64,000 bases of DNA from Thermohalobaculum sp035513135 (GTDB lineage Bacteria > Pseudomonadota > Alphaproteobacteria > Rhodobacterales > Rhodobacteraceae). Below the pieces are notes generated by a model. It searched no databases and had not been told where the DNA came from. It was given only the letters and a program-made list of their open reading frames with translations. A program made the translations under genes and the position numbers. The DNA lies in the NCBI GenBank assembly GCA_035513135.1, contig DATKCQ010000086.1, positions 1-64,000 of the forward strand. The letters run 5' to 3'. Shown here piece after piece: positions 37,732 to 46,148 of the stretch (position 1 is the first letter of the stretch; each line of letters begins with the position of its first letter).

Positions 37732-39951
37732 CTAGGGGCCCGTGTAGTCGTTGTTGCCGAGCGTGAAAAGCCTCACCTGAAGGCCCACCGTGGTCGATTC
37801 CGGCGCGTCCCTGCGGTCGGTGGCCCGCCGCTTGATGAACAGCTCGACCCGGCAGCACTCGTTCTCGAAGGCCAGCCCGCCGCCCGCCTCGACCACCTTG
37901 GCGTTCTCGAGATCGTGGCGCAGCAGCGCCGAGAGCGTCCAGTTGCGGTTCAGCCCAAGCCCGGCGCGCGCGATCAGCTCCTCGCGGTCCCTGGGCGCCT
38001 CGATCGCCGGATCGCGCTCGAGAAAGATGTAGCCCAGGCCCAGCGAGGCGCGCCGGTAGGCGAACTCGGCGTCGATCTCGTTGCGCGTCAGCGAGAGGCC
38101 GTCGCCGAGCCGCAGGCGCTGGCGCACCGTGACGTAGGGGTCATAGCGCACCGACCAGGTGCCGACCCAGTCCGAGGCGGCATCCCTGAGCCCCGAGCCG
38201 GAGCTGAACTCGTCGAGCCCGCGCGGGCGCAGCACCCGCCCCAGGCTGGCGTCGAGACCCAGCGGCCCGTGCCCGAGCAGCTCGTAGCGCAGCCCCAGAT
38301 TGAGCCGCGGCCCCTCCTCGATGGCGTCGAAGCCGGGGAACCGCGAGGTGTCGAACAGGTTGGTCTCGTCGAACTCGACCACCCGGCTGTCCTCGTTCGG
38401 GATCTCGTCGGGGTTGAGGCCGTAGGGCGCCACGATCGCCTGCGCCACCGGCGCGATCACGTGCGCGGTGCCGCCGGCCGTCTCGCTGATCAGCGGAAAG
38501 CGCGCCTCGATCCCGGCCAGCGGCGCGAAGCGGAACTCGGTCGCCCGCTCGAAGGCGCCGAAGTCGTCGGTGACGAACATGTCGCCGCGCAGCTCGGCGA
38601 AGCCCTTGAGCACCAGGCCCGAGGGCAGGACCTCGCGCCGCTCCCAGTCGACGCCGACGCTGACCCGGTTGGCGTCGAGCCCCTGCTGGCGCAGCAGCAC
38701 GGCGCTCGAGGCGAAGAGTCCGAGATCGCCGCCGAGCAGCGCGCCCGGCAGCTCCTGCCGCGCGTCGAAATCGGGCACCACCAGAGGTATCTGGTCGGCC
38801 GGCTCGTCCTCGCGCAGGCTGCGGAAATACACGCCCGTCAGGTCGAGGAACCCGCTCTTGCGGTAGCGGCGCAGCCACAGCTCGCTGGTCAGCCGGTCCT
38901 CGTCGGAGAAGTCGAATCGCGCAAGGTAGCCGTCGTCGGTCACCGCGATGGCGTCGAAGCCCCAGCGGAAGTCGTGCACCAGCCCGAAATCGCCGTGACC
39001 CTCGATGTGGCCGTGCAACCGGTCCCTGCCGGTGTAGTCGCCATAGGTGAGGCTGGCCTCGGTGCGCAGGTTGCCGTCGGCGAAGGCGCGGCGGTACTCG
39101 ACGATGCCGATCGGCCCGTCATTGGTGGTCAGGAACGGCGTGAAGGTCAGGTCGGCGTGGTCGTCGATCACCCAGTAATAGGGCACCTGGACGCCGAAGC
39201 CATAGGTCGAGGACTGGCGGAACTCGGGCACCAGGAAGCCCGAGGCGCGGTCCACCGTGGGGTCGGGGTGGCTGAGCCAGGGCAGCCACAGCACCGGCAC
39301 GCCGAAGACATCGAGCGTCGCGTTCTCGTAGTGGATGCGCTTCTCCACCTCGTCGTGGATCACGCGGCGCGCCCGGATGCGCCACAGCGGCGTCGGGTGC
39401 TCGGGGCAGACCTTGCACGGGCTGTAGACCGCCTTGGAGAGCGCGTTGAAGCGGCCCTCGACGCGGCGCGCCTCGACCGCCGAGAGCCGGATGTGCTCGC
39501 CCATCACCGCCTTCGCGCCGCGCACCAGGCCGGTCTGCAGGTCGGTGCCGAGCTCGGCGAAGTCGGCGAACACGGTCACGCCGGACGGGTCGCGCATGAC
39601 GATCGCGCCCTCGGCGGTGATCGTCTCGGCGCGGCTGTCGTAGACGATGCGCTCGGCGGTCAGCGTGCGTTCGCCATAGTAGACCTCGACATTGCCGCTG
39701 GCGATGACCCGCCCGTTCCGCGTGTCGTAGTCGATATGGTCGGCGATCAGCGCCACCGGCAGGTCGGGCCGGACCGGCGGGATGCCGCTGGCCAGCGGCG
39801 AGGCGGGCTTCGAAGGGGGCATCGGCGAGGGCATCGGCGAGGGCATTGGTGGGGGCATTGGTGGGGGCAGGTCGGCCGTCGCCGGCGCCGCCAGCGCGAG
39901 CAGCGACGTGGCCACGAGACCGCCGAGCAGTGCAGCCATGCCTCGGCGCAT
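37732..39951 (-). CDS. lptD: LPS-assembly outer-membrane protein LptD
   Basis: A 739-residue precursor that inserts lipopolysaccharide in the outer membrane. A signal peptide (about 1-26) is followed by a Pro/Met repeat, then an OstA/LptA-like domain (VALIADHIDYDTRNGRVIASGNVEVYYGERTLTAERIVYD) and a beta-barrel with alternating aromatic strands. Cys are present in SPCKVCPEHP and near the C-terminus (ENECCRVELF), consistent with the disulphides LptD needs. The PMPSPMP repeat comes from a 12-bp tandem unit. Confidence 0.95.
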   Translation of the reverse strand: MRRGMAALLGGLVATSLLALAAPATADLPPPMPPPMPSPMPSPMPPSKPASPLASGIPPVRPDLPVALIADHIDYDTRNGRVIASGNVEVYYGERTLTAERIVYDSRAETITAEGAIVMRDPSGVTVFADFAELGTDLQTGLVRGAKAVMGEHIRLSAVEARRVEGRFNALSKAVYSPCKVCPEHPTPLWRIRARRVIHDEVEKRIHYENATLDVFGVPVLWLPWLSHPDPTVDRASGFLVPEFRQSSTYGFGVQVPYYWVIDDHADLTFTPFLTTNDGPIGIVEYRRAFADGNLRTEASLTYGDYTGRDRLHGHIEGHGDFGLVHDFRWGFDAIAVTDDGYLARFDFSDEDRLTSELWLRRYRKSGFLDLTGVYFRSLREDEPADQIPLVVPDFDARQELPGALLGGDLGLFASSAVLLRQQGLDANRVSVGVDWERREVLPSGLVLKGFAELRGDMFVTDDFGAFERATEFRFAPLAGIEARFPLISETAGGTAHVIAPVAQAIVAPYGLNPDEIPNEDSRVVEFDETNLFDTSRFPGFDAIEEGPRLNLGLRYELLGHGPLGLDASLGRVLRPRGLDEFSSGSGLRDAASDWVGTWSVRYDPYVTVRQRLRLGDGLSLTRNEIDAEFAYRRASLGLGYIFLERDPAIEAPRDREELIARAGLGLNRNWTLSALLRHDLENAKVVEAGGGLAFENECCRVELFIKRRATDRRDAPESTTVGLQVRLFTLGNNDYTGP
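39817..39864. repeat. 12-bp tandem repeat, four copies
   Basis: Two copies of GGGCATCGGCGA then two of GGGCATTGGTGG encode the Pro/Met repeat just after the LptD signal peptide. Confidence 0.95.
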
Positions 39952-40004
39952 TGTCGATCACCCCCGTTCCCCGGCGCCTCCCGGGCAGGCGCCTTGGCTC
40001 CTTT

Positions 40005-41129
40005 CTAGCCGTCCTCCAGATGCAGCAGCAAGCCCAGAGCGAACAGCACCGCCGCCGCCGGCGGCGCCCAGGCGGCGATTGCCACCGGCACGGCGCCCGA
40101 GGAGCCAAGCGCACTGGCGAGATCGGAGAGGAAGAAGTAGCCAAAACCCGAGAGCACGCAGCCAAGCGCCATGTAGCCGAGCCCGCCCAGACGCACGTGG
40201 CGCATCGAGAACGCCGCCCCGATCAGCACCATGGCGACGAAGACCACGGGCAGCGCCACCAGCCCTTGCCAGTAGATGCGGTGCCGCACCGCCGAGAACC
40301 CCGCCTCCTCGAGCACCGCGATGAAGCCCGGCAGCTCCCAGAACGAGATGGTGCGCGGCGGAGCGAAGCTCTCGAGGATGCGCTCGGGCGTGAGATCGGT
40401 GGCGATTCGCATGGTCTCCGCCCGCTCCGGCCTGGTGGCCACGCCCGAGCTGCCGGCGCTGCGGATCTCGAGGCCGGCGAGCCCCCACTGCCGGACCCCG
40501 AGCAGCTTCCAGGCGCCGGGCTCGAGCACCGCCGAGCGCGCGTCGATGCGCCGGGTCAGCTGGTCCTCGGCGTCGAACTCGAACACGCTCACCGCCCACA
40601 GCCGGGCGCCGGTGCCGCTCGCCCCCTGGGCGTGGATCACGGTCTGCCCGTCCGGCCCGCCCTGGCGCAGCCAGAGGCCGCCGCCGGCCAGCGTCAGCCG
40701 GCTGGAGCCGGGCTCGAAATAGCGCTCCTCCAGCGTCTCGAACCGATCGGCGAAGGCGGCGGCCAGCGGGTTCCAGGCCGCCACCACGAAGGCGCCGAGC
40801 GCCAGCGCGGTCAGCCCCGCCGGCGCCAGCAGACGCCAGGCCGAGACCCCGGCGGCGCGCGTGACCACCAGCTCGGAGCTGCGCGCCAGCATGCCGAAGC
40901 AGGCCATCGCCGCCAGCAGCACGGTGAACGGCGCGGCCGTCACCGTCACCGCCGGCGCGTGCAGCAGCGCCATGCCGATCAGGTCGCCGAAATCCGCCGC
41001 CCCGCCGCTGTTGCGGCGCAGGAGCTCGACCAGGTCGATGATCACCACGAGGATCAGCACCGCGGCGAAGCTGCCTGCGGCGAAGCCGAGGAAGCGCCGG
41101 GCGATGTAGGCGCCGAGCGTCGGGCTCAT
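40005..41129 (-). CDS. lptG: LPS export ABC permease LptG
   Basis: A 374-residue permease of the LptB2FGC complex, with three N-terminal and three C-terminal spans around a periplasmic beta-jellyroll. Typical segments are LGAYIARRFLGFAAGSFAAVLILVVIIDLVELLRR, ARSSELVVTRAAGVS and GLGYMALGCVLSGFGYFFLSDLASALGSSG. Its ATG overlaps the lptF stop by four bases. Confidence 0.96.
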   Translation of the reverse strand: MSPTLGAYIARRFLGFAAGSFAAVLILVVIIDLVELLRRNSGGAADFGDLIGMALLHAPAVTVTAAPFTVLLAAMACFGMLARSSELVVTRAAGVSAWRLLAPAGLTALALGAFVVAAWNPLAAAFADRFETLEERYFEPGSSRLTLAGGGLWLRQGGPDGQTVIHAQGASGTGARLWAVSVFEFDAEDQLTRRIDARSAVLEPGAWKLLGVRQWGLAGLEIRSAGSSGVATRPERAETMRIATDLTPERILESFAPPRTISFWELPGFIAVLEEAGFSAVRHRIYWQGLVALPVVFVAMVLIGAAFSMRHVRLGGLGYMALGCVLSGFGYFFLSDLASALGSSGAVPVAIAAWAPPAAAVLFALGLLLHLEDG

Positions 41130-42298
41130 GCCGGCACCCCCGCCCCGTTCGCCCCGTTCGCCCCGTTGGCCCCGGACGCCCTCCGCCGCGCTGAGGTCCG
41201 GCGCCCCGGCAGGCGGCGCCCCGACAGCAGCCACAGCGCCAGCGCCGCCCCGGCGAGCGGCGGCAGGTACATCGCGGGCCACAGGGCCGCCTCGCCGGTG
41301 ACCAGCCCCTTCATGGCCAGCCCCGCGAGCCGCAACGCCAGCCCCACCCCGGCGCCCGCCAGGATGCGCCCGAGAAAGCCGCGCCGCCGGAACCCGGGCC
41401 CGACCACGAAGCCGACCGCCAGCAGCGCGAACACCAGCGCGTAGAGCGGCCCCGACAGCGCCTCGTGCGCCTCGGCCCGGTAGGCGCCGAGTGGCCGCCC
41501 CTCGGCCGCCGCCTCGGCCGGGGTCATGGCGAGCAGCTCGGGCAGGTAGAACTCGCTCGGCTTGCGGCGCCGGTCGACGGCCTGGCCGGTGAACTGGCTC
41601 AGGTCGTAGGCGAACTGCTCGAAGCGCAGGATCGAGAGGGCCTCGGCCTCGCGCGACCGGGCGAGCTGCAGCACCCCGTCGAACATGACGATGCGGGTGC
41701 CGGTCTCGTCGGAGAGCAGCACGGCGCGCTCGGCGGTGTAGGTGGCGGTCTCGTCGGGGTCGCGCGCGTCGTGCACGAAGATGCCCAGCATCTCGCCCGG
41801 CCGGCCCATGCCGCGCAGGTAGACGGTGACGCCCCTGGCGGGCGACTGGAACGCGCCCTCGCGCAGGAAGGCCGAGACGATGTCGCCGCGGATCTCGGCC
41901 AGCCGCGACTTCAGCTCGCCCTGCGCGCCGGGGATCGCCAGCAGCGTCAGCCCCCAGGTGGCCAGCGTCACCAGCGCGGCGAACATCGCCACCGGGCGCA
42001 GCAGCGCCGTCCAGCTGAAGCCGGTGGCGAACATCACCACGATCTCGCTGTCCGCGAACAGCCGGTTCACCGCGTAGACCGTCGCCGCGAAGGCCGCCAC
42101 CGGCAGCACGATCGACAGCGCCGTGGGCAGCACCAGCAGCGTCAGCTCGAAGAACACCCGCGCCGACTGGGCGTTGTTGACGATGGTTTCGATCAGCTTG
42201 AGCGACTGGCCCAGCCAGATGATGCCGGTGAGCACCAGCACGAAGAACAGGAACGGCCCGGCGAGTTGGCGCAGGATGTATCGGTCGAGCCGGCGCAA
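41126..42298 (-). CDS. lptF: LPS export ABC permease LptF
   Basis: A 390-residue permease paired with LptG. The N-terminus RRLDRYILRQLAGPFLFFVLVLTGIIWLGQSLKLIE is the family pattern. I place the start at TTG 42298 because GGGAGG (42305-42310 on the complement) lies six bases upstream and the protein then begins exactly where the family begins; ATG codons at 42361-42364 would add an Arg-rich, non-conserved head and have no such site. The C-terminus has an AsnGlyAla repeat from a 9-bp tandem unit. Confidence 0.93.
   Translation of the reverse strand: MRRLDRYILRQLAGPFLFFVLVLTGIIWLGQSLKLIETIVNNAQSARVFFELTLLVLPTALSIVLPVAAFAATVYAVNRLFADSEIVVMFATGFSWTALLRPVAMFAALVTLATWGLTLLAIPGAQGELKSRLAEIRGDIVSAFLREGAFQSPARGVTVYLRGMGRPGEMLGIFVHDARDPDETATYTAERAVLLSDETGTRIVMFDGVLQLARSREAEALSILRFEQFAYDLSQFTGQAVDRRRKPSEFYLPELLAMTPAEAAAEGRPLGAYRAEAHEALSGPLYALVFALLAVGFVVGPGFRRRGFLGRILAGAGVGLALRLAGLAMKGLVTGEAALWPAMYLPPLAGAALALWLLSGRRLPGRRTSARRRASGANGANGANGAGVPA
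41142..41168. repeat. 9-bp tandem repeat, three copies
   Basis: GCCCCGTTC repeated three times (last base changed in the third) encodes the GANGANGA tail at the C-terminus of LptF. Confidence 0.95.
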
Positions 42299-42304
42299 AC
42301 GCCA

Positions 42305-42310
42305 CCTCCC
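42305..42310 (-). promoter_or_regulatory. Ribosome-binding site deciding the lptF TTG start
   Basis: GGGAGG on the minus strand, six bases before the TTG at 42298. It is the only good Shine-Dalgarno sequence near the expected LptF N-terminus. Confidence 0.7.
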
Positions 42311-42410
42311 ACGAGGGCGGGCCGCCCTGCCGGACCGTCCGCCGGAAATCGTCGTGCGCATCATGGGTCGCGCGCGCCGCGAGGGCAAGGCCACGCTCCG
42401 CCCGGAACCG

Positions 42411-42460
42411 ATCCGTGCCGATCCGTGCCGATCCGCGCCCGTCAGCGCTGGTCAGCGCCC
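42411..42460. repeat. 10-bp tandem repeats between lptF and pepA
   Basis: ATCCGTGCCG occurs twice with a diverged third copy (42411-42440), directly followed by two copies of GTCAGCGCYS (42441-42460), in the divergent promoter region of lptF and pepA. Confidence 0.9.
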
Positions 42461-42510
42461 GGGATCCGGGCTAGGACTCGCGGGCCACAGAGGAACGAGG
42501 GAGAGCGCCC

Positions 42511-44010
42511 ATGACCGACCCCGCCCCGATCCGCTTCCACAAGGAAGAGGGCCGCGACCTTGCCGGTGAGAAGGGCAACCTGGTGGTCTTCGCCGACGCC
42601 GCGGGCAAGCTCACGCCGGGGGCGCAGGCGGTCGACCGGCTGACCGGCGGGGCGCTGGGCCGCGCCGTCGCCGACCCCGACTTCAAGGCGAAGCCCGGCA
42701 CCACGCGCACGCTGCGCTACCCGTCGGGCGTCGCGGCGGGTGCCGTGATCCTCGCCACCCTGGGCAAGGACCCCGACCGCGCCGCCGCGCGCAAGACCGG
42801 CGGCGCCATCGCCAGGGCGCTGGTCAAGGGCGACGTGACGCTGGCCACCGCCGGGGTGGCCGACGACGCGCTGGTCGCCGAGCTGGCGCACGCCCTGGTG
42901 CTGCGCCTCTACGATTTTCGCGACTACAAGACCGCGCAGGAGGAGAACGGGCCGGAGAGCACGCCGCCCGGCAAGCGCAAGGTTCACCTGCTCGCCGCCG
43001 ACCCGCGCGCCGCGCGCCGCGCCCAGGCCCGCTTCGCGGCGCTGGCCGAGGGCGTGTTCTTCACCCGCGACCTGGTGAACGAGCCCGCCAACCGCCTGAC
43101 CACCGACGCGTTTGCCAAGCGTCTGGAGGCTCTCGGCAAGCTCGGCGTCGAGGTCGAGGTGCTGGGCGAGGCCGAGCTCGAGAAGCTCGGCGCCCGGGCG
43201 CTGCTCGCCGTGGGGCAGGGCTCGGACAGCGAATCGAGGATCGTCGTCATGCGCTGGGACGGCGGCAGGAAGAAGGACGCGCCGCTCGCCCTGATCGGCA
43301 AGGGCGTGGTGTTCGACACCGGTGGCATCTCGATGAAGCCTGCCTCGGGCATGGAGGAGATGACCATGGACATGGGCGGCGCCGGCGTCGTCTCGGGCGT
43401 CATGCGCGTGCTGGCGCTCAGGAAGGCGAAGGCCAATGTGGTGGGCGTCGTCGGGCTGGTCGAGAACATGCCCGACGCCCGCGCCCAGCGCCCCGGCGAC
43501 ATCGTCAGGTCCATGAAGGGGGACACCATCGAGGTGATCAACACCGACGCCGAGGGCCGCATGGTGCTGGCCGATCTGCTGTGGTACGCGCAGGAGCGCT
43601 TCAAGCCCGCCGCCATGGTCGACCTGGCAACGCTGACCGGCGCCATGGTGATCGCGCTCGGCCACCACCGCGCCGGGTTCTTCGCCACGGACGACGCCTT
43701 CGCCGCCGAGTACGCGGCGGCCGCCGAGGCGACCGGCGACGAGATCTGGCGGATGCCGCTGGGCAAACCCTACGCCGAGCAGATCAAGTCGCGCCTCGCC
43801 GACATCAAGAACACCGGCGGCCGCTCCGCCGGCGCGATCACCGCGGCCGAGTTCCTGCACCGGTTCGTGCGTGATGGCGTGCCCTGGATCCACATCGACA
43901 TCGCCGGGGTGACGCTGAACTCGAACGGCACGGATCTGGCGCCCAAGGGCGCGAGCGGCTGGGGCGTGGCGGCGCTCGACGAGCTGGTGCGGGCGAAGCT
44001 CGAGGGCTGA
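42511..44010 (+). CDS. pepA: Leucyl aminopeptidase
   Basis: PepA (M17), 499 residues, a two-zinc cytosolic aminopeptidase. The metal-binding region is complete: LIGKGVVFDTGGISMKP (Lys and Asp ligands), TMDMGGAGVVSG, and NTDAEGRMVLADLL with Asp and Glu ligands and the catalytic Arg. The N-terminal domain is more variable. It lies divergently from lptF and upstream of holC, the usual alphaproteobacterial order. Confidence 0.97.
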   Translation: MTDPAPIRFHKEEGRDLAGEKGNLVVFADAAGKLTPGAQAVDRLTGGALGRAVADPDFKAKPGTTRTLRYPSGVAAGAVILATLGKDPDRAAARKTGGAIARALVKGDVTLATAGVADDALVAELAHALVLRLYDFRDYKTAQEENGPESTPPGKRKVHLLAADPRAARRAQARFAALAEGVFFTRDLVNEPANRLTTDAFAKRLEALGKLGVEVEVLGEAELEKLGARALLAVGQGSDSESRIVVMRWDGGRKKDAPLALIGKGVVFDTGGISMKPASGMEEMTMDMGGAGVVSGVMRVLALRKAKANVVGVVGLVENMPDARAQRPGDIVRSMKGDTIEVINTDAEGRMVLADLLWYAQERFKPAAMVDLATLTGAMVIALGHHRAGFFATDDAFAAEYAAAAEATGDEIWRMPLGKPYAEQIKSRLADIKNTGGRSAGAITAAEFLHRFVRDGVPWIHIDIAGVTLNSNGTDLAPKGASGWGVAALDELVRAKLEG

Positions 44011-44017
44011 CGGGGGT

Positions 44018-44041
44018 GCGACGGGGGGCGCGACGGGGGGC
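44018..44041. repeat. 12-bp tandem duplication before holC
   Basis: GCGACGGGGGGC is repeated twice in the 37-base spacer between pepA and holC, close to the holC start. Confidence 0.9.
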
Positions 44042-44047
44042 AACCGG

Positions 44048-44512
44048 GTGGCCGAGATCCGCTTCTATCACCTGACCGAGCGCCCGCTCGAGGCGGTCCT
44101 GCCGGTGATGCTCGAGCGCAGCCTGGCGCGCGGCTGGCGCGCCGTGGTGCGCGGCACCGACCCGGCGCGGCTCGAGGCGCTGAGCCATGCGCTGTGGACC
44201 TGGCGCGACGAGAGCTTCCTCGCGCACGGCACGCCCGCCGACGGCGCGGCGCAGCGCCAGCCGATCTGGCTGTGCTGCGAGCGGGGCAACCCGAACCGGG
44301 CGAACGCGTTGTTCCTGATCGACGGCGCCGAGGCCGACGCCGGCGAGCTCGGTGCCATGGAGCTCTCGGCCATCCTCTTCGACGGACTCGACGCGGCGGC
44401 GCTCGAGCGCGCCCGCGCCCAGTGGCGCATGGTCTGCGACGCCGGGCTGAAGGCGGTCTACTGGGCGCAGGACCAGCGCGGCGCCTGGGTCAGGCGCCAT
44501 GAGTCGGGGTAG
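44048..44512 (+). CDS. holC: DNA polymerase III chi subunit
   Basis: HolC, 154 residues, the chi subunit that links the clamp loader with single-strand-binding protein. The start is AEIRFYHLTERPLEAVLPVMLERSLARGWRAVV and the middle has LFLIDGAEADAGELGAMELSAILFDGLD, as in alphaproteobacterial chi. Start codon is GTG. The family and the position after pepA agree. Confidence 0.93.
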   Translation: MAEIRFYHLTERPLEAVLPVMLERSLARGWRAVVRGTDPARLEALSHALWTWRDESFLAHGTPADGAAQRQPIWLCCERGNPNRANALFLIDGAEADAGELGAMELSAILFDGLDAAALERARAQWRMVCDAGLKAVYWAQDQRGAWVRRHESG

Positions 44513-44530
44513 GTCGGGGTAGGTCGGGAT
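44501..44530. repeat. 10-bp tandem repeat across the holC stop
   Basis: Three copies of RRGTCGGGRT (unit AGGTCGGGGT) run across the holC stop codon, in the gap to the convergent extensin-like gene. Confidence 0.9.
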
Positions 44531-44544
44531 AGCGCCGCGAACCC

Positions 44545-45213
44545 TCACCGGCAATGCGGCCGGCCGCCGCGCGGCGCCGTGTCCAGGTGGAAGTGGTCGC
44601 GGTGGTGCCGGTCGGCGTCCGGCCCGAGCACGGTGGCGAACGGCCCGCAGGCCTTGCCCCAGATGCGCCGCAGGAAGGCGCCCGCGGTGCCGTCGCCCCA
44701 GTCGCGCGCCAGCGTCACCTCGCGCCCGTCGGTCAGCGTGAAGCCGCCGATGTCGACCGCGCGCCCGCGCGCGTGCTCCGAGCGCCGCCCGCCCGCCACG
44801 TGGTTTTGCGAGCGGCAGGCATAGCTTCCCTTGGTGCGGACCACGGCGACGCGCGCCTGCAGGTGCTCGAGCGCCGCGCCGCGCACCACCCCGTCGAGCC
44901 AGTCGGCCAGCCGCCGCGCCGTCGGGCAGCCGACGAGGATCGCCGGCTCGAGCCGCATCCCGGCCACCGAGCCGACCCGCACCGGCTCGACGATGCCGCA
45001 GGCGTGCTCGCCGATGTCGATCACCGTCGGCCGCGGGTCGCCCATCAGCCGGGGATCGCGGCAGACGATCTCGCCGGGGCCGGGCAACGGCGCCGGCGCG
45101 ACCGCGACGGCGGGGGCCGGCGGTGCGGGTCTCGGCGGCGGCACGGGCGTGGTTGCGGGCGCCGCCAACGCCAGCGCCAGCACCGGGCCCAGCGCGGCAA
45201 TCACCCCGATCAC
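44545..45213 (-). CDS. Extensin-like C-terminal domain secreted protein
   Basis: A 222-residue secreted protein with a signal peptide (about 1-20), a Pro/Ala-rich linker, then an Extensin_C (PF06904) domain: EIVCRDPRLMG, ACGIVEPVRV, RRSEHARGRAVDIGGFTL with metal-site-like His and Asp, and HRDHFHLDTAPRG with another His pair. The fold resembles peptidase-like peptidoglycan enzymes (DD-peptidase/MepA-like); activity unproven. Start is GTG, overlapping the tyrA stop by four bases. Confidence 0.9.
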   Translation of the reverse strand: MIGVIAALGPVLALALAAPATTPVPPPRPAPPAPAVAVAPAPLPGPGEIVCRDPRLMGDPRPTVIDIGEHACGIVEPVRVGSVAGMRLEPAILVGCPTARRLADWLDGVVRGAALEHLQARVAVVRTKGSYACRSQNHVAGGRRSEHARGRAVDIGGFTLTDGREVTLARDWGDGTAGAFLRRIWGKACGPFATVLGPDADRHHRDHFHLDTAPRGGRPHCR

Positions 45214-46148
45214 CCCCCGGGCCCCTTCTTGCGCACCAGCGTGCGGCCGAAATCGGGCGCCCCGATATCCTGGCCCGCCTCGATGATGCCGCGGCGCACG
45301 GCGCGGGTCTCGGTGAAGTAGTCCTCGAGGAACCTGGCGTCGCCCATGCGGATGGCGCGCTGCAGCACGAACAGCTCCTCGGCGAAGCGCCCCAGGATAT
45401 CCAGCGTCGCCTCGCGGTTCGCGAGGAACACGTCGCGCCACATCACCGGGTCCGAGGCGGCGATCCGCGTGAAGTCGCGAAACCCCGCGGCCGAGAACCG
45501 GATCACCTCGGTCTCGGTCACCCGGCGCAGGTGCTCGGCCACGCCCACCATGGTGTAGGCGATGGCGTGCGGCACGTGGCTGGTCACCGCCAGCACCAGG
45601 TCGTGATGCGCGGGGTCCATCTCGTCGATCTTCGCGCCCGTCGCCTCCCAGAAGGCGCGGAGCCTGGCCACGGCTTCGGGGGCAGTCTCCGGCAGCGGTG
45701 TCAGGATGCACCAGCGGTCCTCGAAAAGCTCGGCGAAGCCCGCCTCGGGGCCGGACTGCTCGGTGCCGGCGATCGGGTGGGCCGGCACGAAGTGCACGCC
45801 CGCGGGGATATGCGGGGCCATCGCCTCGATCACCGCCCCCTTCACCGAGCCGACATCCGAGACGATCGCGCCGGGCCTGAGCGCCGGCGCGATCGCCTCG
45901 CTCACCGGCCCGCAGGCGCCCACGGGGGTGCACAGGATGACCAGGTCGGCGCCCTCGGCGGCCTCGCGGGCGGTGTCGCTCACCCGGTCGCAAAAGCCGA
46001 GCCGGACGGCGGTCTCGCGCGTCGCCCGGCTGCGCGCGTGGCCGACGATCTCGCCCGCCAGCCCGTGGCGCTTCGCCGCCCAGGCGATCGAAGAGCCGAT
46101 CAGGCCGAGCCCGATCAGGGCCAGCCGCCCGAACATCGGCGCGCTCAC
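45210..46148 (-). CDS. Prephenate/arogenate dehydrogenase
   Basis: A 312-residue TyrA-type dehydrogenase for tyrosine biosynthesis. The dinucleotide fold is ALIGLGLIGSSIAWAAKRHG; ligand segments include CTPVGA, SDVGSVKG, FVPAHPIAGTEQSGPEAG and HDLVLAVTSHVPHAIAYT. Whether prephenate or arogenate is preferred cannot be read with certainty. Start is GTG, overlapping the hisC stop by four bases; cotranscribed with hisC and the extensin-like gene. Confidence 0.94.
   Translation of the reverse strand: MSAPMFGRLALIGLGLIGSSIAWAAKRHGLAGEIVGHARSRATRETAVRLGFCDRVSDTAREAAEGADLVILCTPVGACGPVSEAIAPALRPGAIVSDVGSVKGAVIEAMAPHIPAGVHFVPAHPIAGTEQSGPEAGFAELFEDRWCILTPLPETAPEAVARLRAFWEATGAKIDEMDPAHHDLVLAVTSHVPHAIAYTMVGVAEHLRRVTETEVIRFSAAGFRDFTRIAASDPVMWRDVFLANREATLDILGRFAEELFVLQRAIRMGDARFLEDYFTETRAVRRGIIEAGQDIGAPDFGRTLVRKKGPGG

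Noticed and set aside
37006..40008. A 1000-codon + strand frame across surA and lptD
   Set aside because: It is the antisense of lptD/surA; the translation is Gly/Ala/His-rich with no domain.
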